The translations under genes were made by a program, and so were the position numbers. The notes under the pieces are model-generated. The model worked only from the letters and a program-made list of their open reading frames with translations. It had not been told where the DNA came from and did not search any database. A stretch of DNA of 64,000 nt from CAVPGP01 sp963704025 (GTDB taxonomy: Bacteria; Actinomycetota; Thermoleophilia; Gaiellales; Gaiellaceae): NCBI GenBank assembly GCA_963704025.1, contig CAVPGP010000002.1, positions 186,001 through 250,000 of the forward strand, given 5' to 3'. This document shows positions 40,325-49,505 of the stretch, piece after piece. Each line of letters starts with the position of its first letter. Position 1 is the first letter of the stretch.

Positions 40325-41467
40325 ATGCCGTTGCCCGACGTCGTCGAGACAAGCGTGATCGAGCCGGAGGCGCTCGCCGCCCTCGTGGAGAGCCTGGCCG
40401 CAAAGGGCTATCGCGTCCTCGGGCCGACGGTCCGTGACGGCGCGATCGTCTACGACGACCTCGCGTCGGCCACGGAGCTCCCGATCGGCTGGCGCGACGT
40501 TCAGGAGCCGGGCCGCTACCGGCTGGAACGGCGCGACGACGAGGCCCGCTTCGGCTACGCCGTCGGGCCGCACTCGTGGAAGCAGTTCCTGTTTCCGCCC
40601 CGCGTCCGTCTCTGGAAGGGGCGCCGCGGCGAGGACGGAGCGTTTCGGGTCGAGGACGAGCCCGTGGCCAACGAACGGCTCGCATTCCTCGGCGTCCGCG
40701 CCTGCGAGCTGCACGCGATCGACGTCCAGGACCGTGTCTTCCTCGGCGGGCGGTACGTCGAACGCGACTACGCGGCACGGCGTGAGCACACGTTCGTCGT
40801 CGCGGTCAACTGCTTCGAGCCCGGCGGAACCTGCTTCTGCGTCTCGATGGGGACCGGCCCGAAGGCGCAGGCAGGTTACGACCTCGCGCTGACCGAGATC
40901 CTCGACGAGGGCCACCGTCTCCTCGTCGAGGTCGGCAGCGACGGCGGCGCGGAGGTCCTGCGCGAGCTCCCGCGGCGCCCCGCCGCAGCGGAGGACCTGC
41001 GCGCCGCCGAGGCTGCCGTCACCGGCGCCTCCGAGCGAATGGGCCGTACCCTCGACACCGCGGACCTGCCGGGCCTGCTTGCGCGCACGCTCGAGCACGG
41101 ACGCTGGGACGACGTCGCCTCGCGCTGCCTCACGTGCGGCAACTGCACCATGGTCTGCCCGACCTGCTTCTGCACGAGCGTCGAGGACGCCACCGATCTC
41201 GGCGGCGAGGAGGCGGAGCGAGTCCGCACCTGGGACACCTGCTTCTCCGTCGACCACTCGTACATCCACGGCGGCGCGGTGCGGCCGTCCGGCCGGTCGC
41301 GCTACCGCCAGTGGCTGACGCACAAGTTCGGCACCTGGCACGAGCAGTTCGGCACGTCGGGGTGCGTCGGCTGCGGCCGCTGCATCACGTGGTGCCCGGT
41401 CGGGATCGACGTCACCGAGGAGCTCACTGCGCTCCGCATCGAGGAGGTGGCCGGTGGAGACCATTGA
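40325..41467 (+). CDS. hyhB: group 3b-like hydrogenase iron-sulfur (beta) subunit
   Basis: A 380-residue protein with the N-terminal domain of sulfhydrogenase beta subunits (ESLAAKGYRVLGPTVRDGAI, PHSWKQFLFPP, FLGVRACELHAIDVQDRVFL) and two 4Fe-4S clusters near the C-terminus: CLTCGNCTMVCPTCFC and CVGCGRCITWCPVGID. It carries electrons between the flavin subunit and the small subunit. I choose the ATG at 40325; an ATG at 40298 would begin one base after the presumed -10. First gene of a six-gene hydrogenase operon. Confidence 0.92.
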   Translation: MPLPDVVETSVIEPEALAALVESLAAKGYRVLGPTVRDGAIVYDDLASATELPIGWRDVQEPGRYRLERRDDEARFGYAVGPHSWKQFLFPPRVRLWKGRRGEDGAFRVEDEPVANERLAFLGVRACELHAIDVQDRVFLGGRYVERDYAARREHTFVVAVNCFEPGGTCFCVSMGTGPKAQAGYDLALTEILDEGHRLLVEVGSDGGAEVLRELPRRPAAAEDLRAAEAAVTGASERMGRTLDTADLPGLLARTLEHGRWDDVASRCLTCGNCTMVCPTCFCTSVEDATDLGGEEAERVRTWDTCFSVDHSYIHGGAVRPSGRSRYRQWLTHKFGTWHEQFGTSGCVGCGRCITWCPVGIDVTEELTALRIEEVAGGDH

Positions 41468-41921
41468 AGCCCTGCTGCGCGACGCACCGGTTTTCCGCGG
41501 CCTGGCGGACGACCGCCTGGCGCTGGTCGCCGGGTGCGGGTCGAACGTCCACTTCGACGAGGACGCCGTCCTCTTCCGCGAGGGCGACCCGGCGGACACC
41601 TTCTACCTCGTCCGGCACGGAGCCGTCGCGCTCGAGACGTTCGCGCCCGCCCGGGGTGCGATGACGATCGAGACCCTCGAAGCGGGCGAGGTCGTCGGCT
41701 GGTCGTGGCTCTTCCCGCCCTACCGCTGGCATTTCGACGCGCGTGCGCTGACGCCGGTGCGCGCGACGGCATTCGACGGCGCCTGCCTGCGCGGCAAGTG
41801 CGAGACCGACCCCGCCCTCGGCTACGACCTCATGTCCCGGTTCGCCCAGGTGCTGATCGAGCGCCTGCAGTGGACGAGGCTCCGGCTCCTCGACGTCTTC
41901 GGCGATGGCCGCGGTCGCTGA
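41454..41921 (+). CDS. cyclic-nucleotide-binding-domain protein of the hydrogenase operon
   Basis: A 155-residue protein with a cNMP-binding beta-roll (DDRLALVAGCGSNVHFDEDA, LFREGDPADTFYLVRHGAVA, LEAGEVVGWSWLFPPYRWHF) and one C-terminal helix. There is no helix-turn-helix, so it is not a Crp-type regulator by itself. The phosphate-binding cassette is altered: the usual Arg is not evident, so ligand binding is uncertain. The GTG start lies inside the end of the beta-subunit gene, which indicates translational coupling and a structural or sensory role in the complex. Confidence 0.85.
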   Translation: METIEALLRDAPVFRGLADDRLALVAGCGSNVHFDEDAVLFREGDPADTFYLVRHGAVALETFAPARGAMTIETLEAGEVVGWSWLFPPYRWHFDARALTPVRATAFDGACLRGKCETDPALGYDLMSRFAQVLIERLQWTRLRLLDVFGDGRGR

Positions 41922-42732
41922 GGCGCTTCCCGCCGCGGCCCCGCGCGCCTTCCGCGTCGCCCGTCGCCGGCGCGAGACGCGCGACACGTGGACGCTCGAG
42001 CTCGAGCCGGCCGCAGGCGATCCGCTCGCGCCCCTGCCGGGGCAGTTCACGATGCTGTACGCCTTCGGCATCGGCGAGGTGCCCATCTCGGTCTCCGGTG
42101 ACGACCGCGGGCGGCTCGTGCACACCGTGCGCGCCGTGGGCGCCGTCACGGAGGCGATCTGCGCCTCGCGGCCGGGAGCGACGCTGGGCGTGCGCGGCCC
42201 GTTCGGGAACGCCTGGCCGCTGGCGGACGCTGTCGGCCGCGACCTCGTCTTCGTTGCCGGCGGCATCGGGCTCGCACCGCTCCGGCCGGCGCTCCGCCAT
42301 GTCGTCGCTCACCGCGCGGAGTACGGCAGGGTGGCGCTCCTCTACGGCAGCCGGACGCCGGGCGACCTCCTCTACCGCAAGGAGCTCGAGCGCCTGCGCG
42401 ACGTCGTCGTGGACATCACCGTCGATGCCGCCGACGCCGGGTGGCGCGGGAAGGTCGGGGTCGTGCCCAAGCTGATCGCCGGCGCCGGCTTCGACTCCGC
42501 GACGGCGGCCGCCTTCGTGTGCGGCCCCGAGATCATGATGCGCTTCGCGGCGCTCGCGCTTCGCGAGCGCGGCTTTGCGCCCGACCGGATCTCCGTCTCG
42601 ATGGAGCGCGACATGCGCTGCGGCGTGGGCCACTGCGGGCACTGTCAGCTCGGGCCGACGTTGATCTGCCGAGACGGCCCGGTCTACCGCTGGAGCGAGC
42701 TGGAGCCCCTGCTCGCGGTGAGGGAGCTGTGA
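41905..42732 (+). CDS. hyhG: hydrogenase flavin and 2Fe-2S (gamma) subunit
   Basis: A 275-residue ferredoxin-NADP reductase-like protein. FAD-binding RxYS-like region at PGQFTMLYAFGIGEVPISVS, NAD(P) site VFVAGGIGLAPLRPALRHV and CGPEIMMR, then a 2Fe-2S motif in MERDMRCGVGHCGHCQLGPT plus a following Cys. It is the site of NAD(P)H oxidation or NAD(P)+ reduction in group 3b hydrogenases. It overlaps the previous gene by 17 bases and the next by GTGA. Confidence 0.93.
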   Translation: MAAVAEALPAAAPRAFRVARRRRETRDTWTLELEPAAGDPLAPLPGQFTMLYAFGIGEVPISVSGDDRGRLVHTVRAVGAVTEAICASRPGATLGVRGPFGNAWPLADAVGRDLVFVAGGIGLAPLRPALRHVVAHRAEYGRVALLYGSRTPGDLLYRKELERLRDVVVDITVDAADAGWRGKVGVVPKLIAGAGFDSATAAAFVCGPEIMMRFAALALRERGFAPDRISVSMERDMRCGVGHCGHCQLGPTLICRDGPVYRWSELEPLLAVREL

Positions 42733-43496
42733 GCGCGCGCCGCAAGCCGAGCCTCGCGGTCTGGAAGTTCGCCTCCTGCGACGGCTGCCAGCTCTCCCTG
42801 CTCGACTGCGAGGACGAGCTGCTGCAGCTCGCAGGCGAGGTCGAGATCGCGTACTTCCTCGAGGCGAGGCGGGCGACGGTGAAGGGGCCGTACGACCTGT
42901 CGCTCGTCGAGGGGTCGGTCACGACCGAGCACGATGCGCGGAGGATCAAGCACGTGCGGCGCGTCTCGCGAAAGCTCGTCACGATCGGCGCCTGCGCGAC
43001 CGCGGGCGGGATCCAGGCGCTGCGCAACTTCGCCGACGTCCGGGACTTCACCTCGCTCGTCTACGCGTCGCCGGAGTACGTGTCGACGCTGGAGACATCG
43101 ACGCCCATCTCCGCGCACGTGCCTGTCGACTTCGAGCTGCACGGCTGCCCGATCGACAAGCGCCAGCTGCTCGAGGTGCTGACGGCGTTCCTCCACGGCC
43201 GCCGGCCGAACATCGCGTCGACCAGCGTCTGCACGGAGTGCAAGCGGCGCGGCACCGTCTGTGTCATGGTCGCCCACGGAACACCGTGCCTCGGCCCGGT
43301 CACGCACGCCGGTTGCGGCGCACTCTGCCCCGCGTACGACCGCGGCTGCTACGGCTGCTTCGGGCCGATGGAGACGCCGAACACGGTGTCGCTGACGAAG
43401 GAGCTGCGCCTGCTGGGCATGGACGACCGCAGCGTCGAGCGCGTCTTTCGCACCTTCAACGTCGAGGCGTTCGAGCAGGCCCGGAGCGATGGCTGA
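42729..43496 (+). CDS. hyhS: [NiFe] hydrogenase small subunit
   Basis: A 255-residue small subunit. The proximal cluster ligands appear in KFASCDGCQLSLLDCE and in IGACATAGG and HGCPIDKRQLLEVL; further cluster cysteines lie in VCTECKRRGTVC, GPVTHAGCGALCPAYDRGCY and CFGPMETPN. No Tat signal peptide is present, so the enzyme is cytoplasmic, as in group 3. GTG start coupled to the flavin subunit; 8-base overlap with the large subunit. Confidence 0.95.
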   Translation: MSARRKPSLAVWKFASCDGCQLSLLDCEDELLQLAGEVEIAYFLEARRATVKGPYDLSLVEGSVTTEHDARRIKHVRRVSRKLVTIGACATAGGIQALRNFADVRDFTSLVYASPEYVSTLETSTPISAHVPVDFELHGCPIDKRQLLEVLTAFLHGRRPNIASTSVCTECKRRGTVCVMVAHGTPCLGPVTHAGCGALCPAYDRGCYGCFGPMETPNTVSLTKELRLLGMDDRSVERVFRTFNVEAFEQARSDG

Positions 43497-44781
43497 ACGA
43501 CGCACGATCAGCACCGACTTCCTCGCGCGCGTCGAGGGCGAGGGTGCGATGACCATTCGCCTTCGCGACGGCAAAGTCGAATACGTCGAGCTGCGCATCT
43601 TCGAGCCGCCCAGGTTCTTCGAGGCGCTGCTGCGAGGCCGCTCGTTCCTCGAGGCGCCGGACATCACCGCGCGGATCTGCGGAATCTGCCCTGTGGCCTA
43701 CCAGATGAGCGCCGTGCAGGCGATGGAGGACGCGTGCGCCGTCGAGGTTCCCGAGCCGCTGAGGATCCTGCGGCGGATCCTCTACTGCGGTGAGTGGATC
43801 GAGAGCCACGCGCTCCACGTCTACATGCTCCACGCACCCGACTTCCTCGGATACGAGAGCGCGATCGCGCTCGCGCGGGACGCGCCGGCGACCGTCGAGC
43901 GCGGCCTCGCGCTCAAGAAGACCGGCAACCAGCTGATGACCCTCGTCGGCGGACGCGAGGTGCATCCGATCAACGTTCGCGTTGGCGGCTTCTACCGGGC
44001 GCCGACGCGCCGCGAGCTCCAGAAGCTGGTGGAGCCGCTCGAGCGGGCGCGCGAGGCCGCGCTCGAGACCGTTCGGTGGACGGCCGGCTTCGAGTTCCCC
44101 GACCGCGACGTCGACTGTGAGCTGGTCGCGCTCTCGGACCCGGCGGACTACGCGATCGAGCGTGGCCGCGTCGTCTCCGACCAGGGCCTCGACATCGCGC
44201 CGTCGCAGTACGACGAGCACTTCGTCGAGGAGCACGTCGAGCGCTCGAATGCACTCCACTCGCAGCGGCGCGGCGGCGGCACGTACCTCTGCGGTCCGCT
44301 CGCCCGGTTCGCCCTCAACGGCGACCGGCTGACGCCGCTGAGCCTGGAGGCCGCCCGTGAGGCGGGCCTCGAGGGGCCGTGCCGGAACCCGTTCCGCAGC
44401 ATCGTCGTCCGCAGTGTCGAGCTCGTGTACGCGTGCGACGAGGCCCTTCGCCTGATCGGCGCCTACGAGGAGCCGGACGCTCCCGCCGTTCCGGTCGAAC
44501 CGTCGGCGGGGGTCGGCTACGGCGTCACCGAGGCGCCGCGCGGCCTGCTCTACCACCGGTACCGGATCGACGACGAGGGGACGATCCTCGACGCCAAGAT
44601 CGTGCCGCCGACCTCGCAGAACCAGCTGGCGATCGAGGACGACCTTCGCGCCGTCGTGGGCCGTTACGCCGCTCTCGCAGACGACGAGCTGCGGGACATC
44701 TGTGAGCAGACGATCCGAAACTACGACCCGTGCATCTCGTGCGCCACGCATTTCCTGACGCTGGACATCGAGCGCGGTTGA
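43489..44781 (+). CDS. hyhL: [NiFe] hydrogenase large subunit
   Basis: A 430-residue catalytic subunit. The two nickel-binding motifs are complete: RICGICPVAYQMSAVQAMED (L1) and YDPCISCATHFLTLDIERG at the C-terminus (L2). The residues after the final His of L2 are the short tail removed by the maturation protease encoded next. The motif pattern and gene order suggest group 3b, bidirectional NADP-linked enzymes found in many soil and aerobic actinobacteria. No hypA-F genes are in the window, so they must lie elsewhere. Confidence 0.95.
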   Translation: MAERRTISTDFLARVEGEGAMTIRLRDGKVEYVELRIFEPPRFFEALLRGRSFLEAPDITARICGICPVAYQMSAVQAMEDACAVEVPEPLRILRRILYCGEWIESHALHVYMLHAPDFLGYESAIALARDAPATVERGLALKKTGNQLMTLVGGREVHPINVRVGGFYRAPTRRELQKLVEPLERAREAALETVRWTAGFEFPDRDVDCELVALSDPADYAIERGRVVSDQGLDIAPSQYDEHFVEEHVERSNALHSQRRGGGTYLCGPLARFALNGDRLTPLSLEAAREAGLEGPCRNPFRSIVVRSVELVYACDEALRLIGAYEEPDAPAVPVEPSAGVGYGVTEAPRGLLYHRYRIDDEGTILDAKIVPPTSQNQLAIEDDLRAVVGRYAALADDELRDICEQTIRNYDPCISCATHFLTLDIERG

Positions 44782-45230
44782 CCCGCGTCGTCGTCATCGG
44801 CGTCGGCAACGCCTATCGCGGCGACGACGCGGTCGGCCTGGCGGTCGCCGAGCGGCTACGGGCGCGCAGCCTCGACGGCGTCACCGTCGTCGACTGCGAG
44901 CAGGAGCCGACCCGGCTGCTCGACGCCTGGCAGGGCGCCGACGTCGCGCTCGTCGTCGATGCGGCCTCCTCGGGCGCGCAACCCGGAACGGTGCACCGGT
45001 TCGACGCGATCGAGGGCGACGTTCCGGCACGCGTGTTTCGCTCGTCGACGCACGCCTTCGGAATCGGGGATGCGGTGGAGCTCGCCCGCGCGCTGGGGCG
45101 GCTGCCCCGGCGGCTCGTCGTCTTCGGCGTCGAGGGGGCCGACTTCGTCGCGGGCGGCGCTCTCAGCCCCGCGGTCGACGCGGCGGTCGACCGCGTCGTC
45201 GACGAGCTCGCGGTCGAGGCGACGGCGTAG
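44778..45230 (+). CDS. hydrogenase maturation protease (HyaD/HycI type)
   Basis: A 150-residue endopeptidase that trims the C-terminus of the large subunit after nickel insertion. Markers: VVVIGVGNAYRGDDAVGLAV with the nickel-binding Asp, VVDAASSGAQPGTVHRF, and the His in SSTHAFGIGDAVELARAL. The TTG start at 44778 overlaps the large-subunit stop by TTGA. It closes the operon. Confidence 0.93.
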   Translation: MTRVVVIGVGNAYRGDDAVGLAVAERLRARSLDGVTVVDCEQEPTRLLDAWQGADVALVVDAASSGAQPGTVHRFDAIEGDVPARVFRSSTHAFGIGDAVELARALGRLPRRLVVFGVEGADFVAGGALSPAVDAAVDRVVDELAVEATA

Positions 45231-45238
45231 CAAGCCGA

Positions 45239-46111
45239 TCATCGATCGCCGGATACCCCGGCCGTCACGAAGGTCCGGTTGCTCGCCTCTCCGTCACCCT
45301 CGCCCTCGCCGTCGTCTTCGTCATCGCCTCCGGCCGGACGGACCGGCGTGAGGAGGACGGGCAGGCGCGACCGCTGCAGCGTCTCGCGCACGACGGGTGC
45401 GCGACCCGGGGCGAGCTCCTGCGACCACCCGAGCGCGATCAGGTCGCAGCCGCATCTGCTCGGCGACCTCGGCCACGAGCTCCGCCGTCCGGCCGACGCG
45501 GGTCTCGAGGCGAACGGCCCCGAGGCCGCCCGGGCAGTAGCGCGGCCAGGAACTCCCGCGTCCACGCGCCGTGCTCGTGCTGTGGCTGGTCGGTGAACGC
45601 CGGGATCGAGTCCTCGTCGAGTACGTGCAGCGCCACCACGTCGATCTTCGCTGCGTCTGCGAGCTCGAAGATCGACGTCGGCGCGAGGCGACGCCGAGAG
45701 CGTCCCTTCGAGCGGGACGAGCACGCGCCGCAGCGCCGACGGCACGACCGCGTCGGGCGGAACGATCACCACGGGCTTGAGCAGCGCTCGTCGCGACGGC
45801 CGCTGCGGTGCCGCCGAGCGGACGGCGGCCGCCGGGGGTTCCGCGCGCGCCGATCGCGAGCGCGACGACGTCCGCGGACTCACCGCCTCGAGGATCAGAC
45901 GCTCGACGACGGAGCCGGAGACGGTCCGCAGCGGCACGCCTGCCGCGTCGGCCGCGCTCTGCGCGCGGTGCGTCGCCGTCGGTCGCCACGTGGACGGCCT
46001 CGACCTCGCGCTCCGAGAAGCGTCCGCGAGCGCGCAGCGCCGTCGCGATCACCGGCCTCCCCGCCAGGCTGTTGTCAGCTGCTGCGAGAACGGTCTTGTC
46101 TTCATCTTCAT
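45239..46111 (-). pseudogene. universal stress protein, broken by several one-base changes
   Basis: Coding pieces in order on the minus strand are TVLAAADNSLAGRPVIATAL, SEREVEAVHVATDG, VVALHVLDEDSIPAFTDQPQ, YCPGGLGAVRLETRVGRTAE and CDLIALGWSQELAPGRAPVV, then RSRLPVLLTPVRPAGG to a stop at 45239. These give two USP-like domains, the second ending in the usual nucleotide-binding region. The frame changes several times; two of the changes I traced are one extra base each. The ATG at 46111 overlaps the stop of the upstream GH65 gene. Conservation of the pieces suggests either very recent decay or base-call errors. Confidence 0.65.
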
Positions 46112-48982
46112 GTCGGTACGACCTCCCATCGAGTCTCGGTTTGCACGGACGCGCCACGCCGCAGACTCGGCAGTCGACGCCGTCGCGATCGATCCGGAGC
46201 CGCAGCGGCTCGCCGCGGAAGCGCAGCGCCAGCTCGAGCGCGTTCCACTCGGGCGGCAGGTGCGGCTCGACGACCAGCCGGTCGCCGCGCGGGCGGACGC
46301 CGGCGAACCCGAAGCGCGAGCGCCTGCCAGAGGCCGCCCATCGTCGCGAGGTGGAGGCCGCCCGCCGTGCGTGCCGGTCAGATCGTCGAGGTCGATCCGC
46401 GCCGGCGATCCGCAGCGCGTCGAGCGCGTCGCCGGTAGCGGCCCGCGCGGGCGAGCAACGCCCGCGTGGATCGCCGGCGAGAGCGAGCTGCCGTGCGCGG
46501 TTCGCGGCTCGTAGAAGTCGAGGTTCGGGACGAGCGAGCCCGGCGCGACCTCGTCGGGGACCAGGTGGTGGAGCATCAGCACGTCGGCCTGCTTGAGCAC
46601 CTGCGCCGCCGCCGTCCGCTCGGCCCCGAGCAGCAGGTCGGCGGCGATCGGCCGCCGCGGCGCGATCTCCGCGATCACCAGCGGCTCGAGCTCGAAGAAG
46701 CCGGCGAACTGCTCGTAGATGCCGCTCGCGCGGTCGTAGCCGTCGACGAGCGCGTCGGCGACGGCGAGCCACCGCCGCCGCTCGTCGTCGTCGACACCGT
46801 CCGAGCCGCCGCGGCGCGCCGGAGGTTCCAGCGCGCCATCACGTTCGTGAACGCGTTGTCGTCGACCGGCTCGTGGTACTCGTCCGGCCCGATGACGCCG
46901 TAGATGTGCGCGCTGCCCGTCGCGCGTCGAGGCGGACCCGCGAGGCCCAGTAGCGGGCGGTCTCGACGAGGAGGTCGCGACCGGGGCCGGCGGCGAACGC
47001 CTCGTCGCCCGGTCCAGTCGACGTAGCAGGCAGCCGCCCACGCGACGTCGGCGACGATGTGCTCCTCGAGCTCGCCCGTCCGGATGCGGCACGAGCTCGC
47101 CCGTCGGGAGCCGCGCCGCCGTCGGCGTCACGTCGAGGCCGCTCGCGGCCGACTCCCAGGGGAAGCGCGCGCCCTCGCGGCCGAGCGCTCGCGCCGCCTC
47201 GCGCGCCGCCGGCAGCCGGCGGACCCGGTACTCGAGCATCGCGCGCGCGGCCGCGGGGTGCGTCGCCGCGAGGAACGGCAGCACGAAGACGTCGCTGTCC
47301 CAGAACACGTGGCCGCGGTACGCCGGGCCGCTGAGGCCGCGCGCGCCGACGGCGGCCTCGCCGTCGTCTCGCCACCGACGCCATCAGGTGGAAGAGCGCG
47401 AAGCGGATCGCCCGCTGCAGCTCGGGGTCGCCCTCGATCACGACGTCGGCCTCCTGCCAGCGCCGCGCCCACGCCTCGCGGTGCTCGCGCCAGCAGGCGC
47501 TCGAACCCCGCCTCCTCCGCGGCGGCGAGCGCCGCCCGCGCGACGCCCTCGCTCCGCGTCGTAGGCGCCGAGACGCTCGAAGACCGAACCGTGCCGCCGG
47601 TCGAGCAGGAGCGCGGCCGCGGCCGTCTCGACGTCGGTGGCGGCCAGACCGGCGCGGGAACTCCGGCGTCGCCCGGGCACGGAGCGCGACGGTGCCCGGC
47701 CGCGCGAGCGAGGAGAGGCGAAGCGCCGTCACCGGCCCGTCCTCGCGCAGCAGCCCGGTTCGGAGATCCAGCCGACGGGTCACGCGCCGCCGCCGCCGCG
47801 GCTCGATCCCGATGCGCGTCCAGTCGGGACAGGCGGCGAGCTCGGCGGCAGCTCCCTCCCCGTCGTAGACACCCGGCGAGGACGACACCCGGCGCGCGCC
47901 GATCCGTTCGCCGCCAGAGCGGCGCGCCGCGCGTTCCGAGGCGCCCGTCGGCGAGCGTGAGGAGCGACTCGTGGACGCGCTCCAGCCGCGGGTCGAATCC
48001 TTCGACGGCGAGCGTCCACTGCGGATCGCCGTCGAGCTCGCGGGACGTCGCCGCGGCGCCGGCGCTCGAGCTGGTCCGCGAGGACCTGCAGGAAGCGACC
48101 CGGCCCGCCGCCGAGCTCCAGCACCTCCGCCGGCGCCCCGGTCGGCTCGACGCCGACCGAGAGGGCCGTCGCCCGCGCCGCCTCCGGCACGAGCAGGAGC
48201 GAGTCGCTGCCCGGCAGGCCGCCGAGCGGCCCGAACTCGTCGCCGGCGACCAGCACGAGGCCCGGCCCGATCCCGCGTCGCGCAAGCTCCGCGAACACCC
48301 AGCGCGCGGAGTCCGCCTTGTCCGTGAGGCCGATCTCGACGTGCTTGGCGTCGCTCGTCACCCGCGGATCCGGCAGGCCTGCGTCCGCCGCGGCCGCGAG
48401 CGCGATCTCGACGGCGCTCGGCAGGCCCGTGAGCCCGGCAGCGTGCAGCCGGTCCTCGACCGCGGCGAGCAGCTCGCGCGATGCGCGCCTTCGGCGGATC
48501 CGCCCATTCGGGATCGGGGAATGAGGTCGATCTTCCGGCGGTTCAGGCGCTGCGAGACGATCTCGGCGTCCACGCCGCGACGGCCGAGCTCCGCGACGGT
48601 CGCGGCCGCGGCTGCATCGAGCGCGGCCGTCCTCGTCGGCCGTCGCCTCGCGGCGGAAGACCGGGCGCGAGCCCGTCCGCGTCCGCCTCGAACACCTCGG
48701 AGCCACGGTTGACGCAGAAGAGGAGCCGCCCCGGCCCGGGCGGCCGGGCGCCGAGCTGGCCGTCGACGTTGCCGACGTGCGTGCCGGTGATGACCGCCAG
48801 GTCGAGCCCCAGCGCGCGACAGCTCCTCGACGAGCGCCCGCAGCTCGCCGGCGTCCGCCTGGCGATCCGGCGACCGCCGTGCCGTCCCAGTCGAAGACGA
48901 CCGCCTCGAACCGGCGGTCGAGCGCGCGCGGCAGCGAGCGCCTCGCCGGCGGCGACTTCGACGTCGCGCGCACCCTGCCCAT
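46108..48982 (-). pseudogene. HAD phosphatase-GH65 disaccharide phosphorylase fusion, multiply frameshifted
   Basis: The N-terminal part is an HAD domain starting MGRVRATSKSPPARR with FEAVVFDWDGTAV, later GLVLVAGDEFGPLGGLPGSD. A GH65 (kojibiose, maltose or trehalose phosphorylase-like) part follows: DPQWTLAVEGFDPRLERVHE, FWDSDVFVLPFLAATHP, ARFPWESAASGLDVTPTA, QADVLMLHHLVPDEVAP and TAHGSSLSPAIHA. Together they make a known actinobacterial fusion of about 950 codons. At least nine frame changes were traced, each one extra base. No full-length product can be read as the sequence stands. It begins 5 bases after the small gene at 48988. Confidence 0.75.
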
Positions 48983-48987
48983 CCCTC

Positions 48988-49257
48988 TCAGGGTAACGGG
49001 AACGTGATCGCGATCCGCTCGGCGGCGGGGTCGAACCGCCGGATAGCCCGGGGCGTGACCCGCAGCTCGCCGGAGGCTCCTGCCACCACGAGCTCCAGCG
49101 AGTCCTCGAGCTCGACGACCTCCGACACGATCCCGACGTGGCCCTCGGGCCCCTCGACCAGGTAGCCCTCGCAGTGGCGGAGCAGGTAGTCCGGCGTCCA
49201 GCAGCCGCCTTCGCCGTTCCCGGGGGTCACGACCGCCTCGTCGAACAGGATCGTCAT
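48988..49257 (-). CDS. small PRC-barrel-like protein
   Basis: An 89-residue protein, mostly beta strands (GYLVEGPEGHVGIVSEVVEL, LELVVAGASGELRVTPRAIR). The outline resembles a PRC-barrel or a DUF found before stress genes, without a sure family match. The ATG at 49257 has GAGGAGG seven bases upstream. It is the first gene of the unit containing the HAD-GH65 gene. The 248-base gap beyond it, to the divergent flavoprotein, shows no feature I recognise. Confidence 0.7.
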   Translation of the reverse strand: MTILFDEAVVTPGNGEGGCWTPDYLLRHCEGYLVEGPEGHVGIVSEVVELEDSLELVVAGASGELRVTPRAIRRFDPAAERIAITFPLP

Positions 49258-49505
49258 CGCGGCACCTCCTCTGGTCCCTCTCGGAGAAGCGTCGTCGAGC
49301 CCGGCGCCGCGGACATCGGGCGCGTCGCGGACGACCACCGCGGGGAACTACCCATCCGCCGGGAGCTGCGGACATCCCGCAGGACGGCCGTGGGAAGCGG
49401 GCAACGAGGGTCAGGGCCACGCCCGATGGCGCAGGCGCGCGCCCGGCGCACGCTCGGACGGCACAGCCTGGACCCTCACAGCGAGGCCGAACCAAGGAGC
49501 GCACG

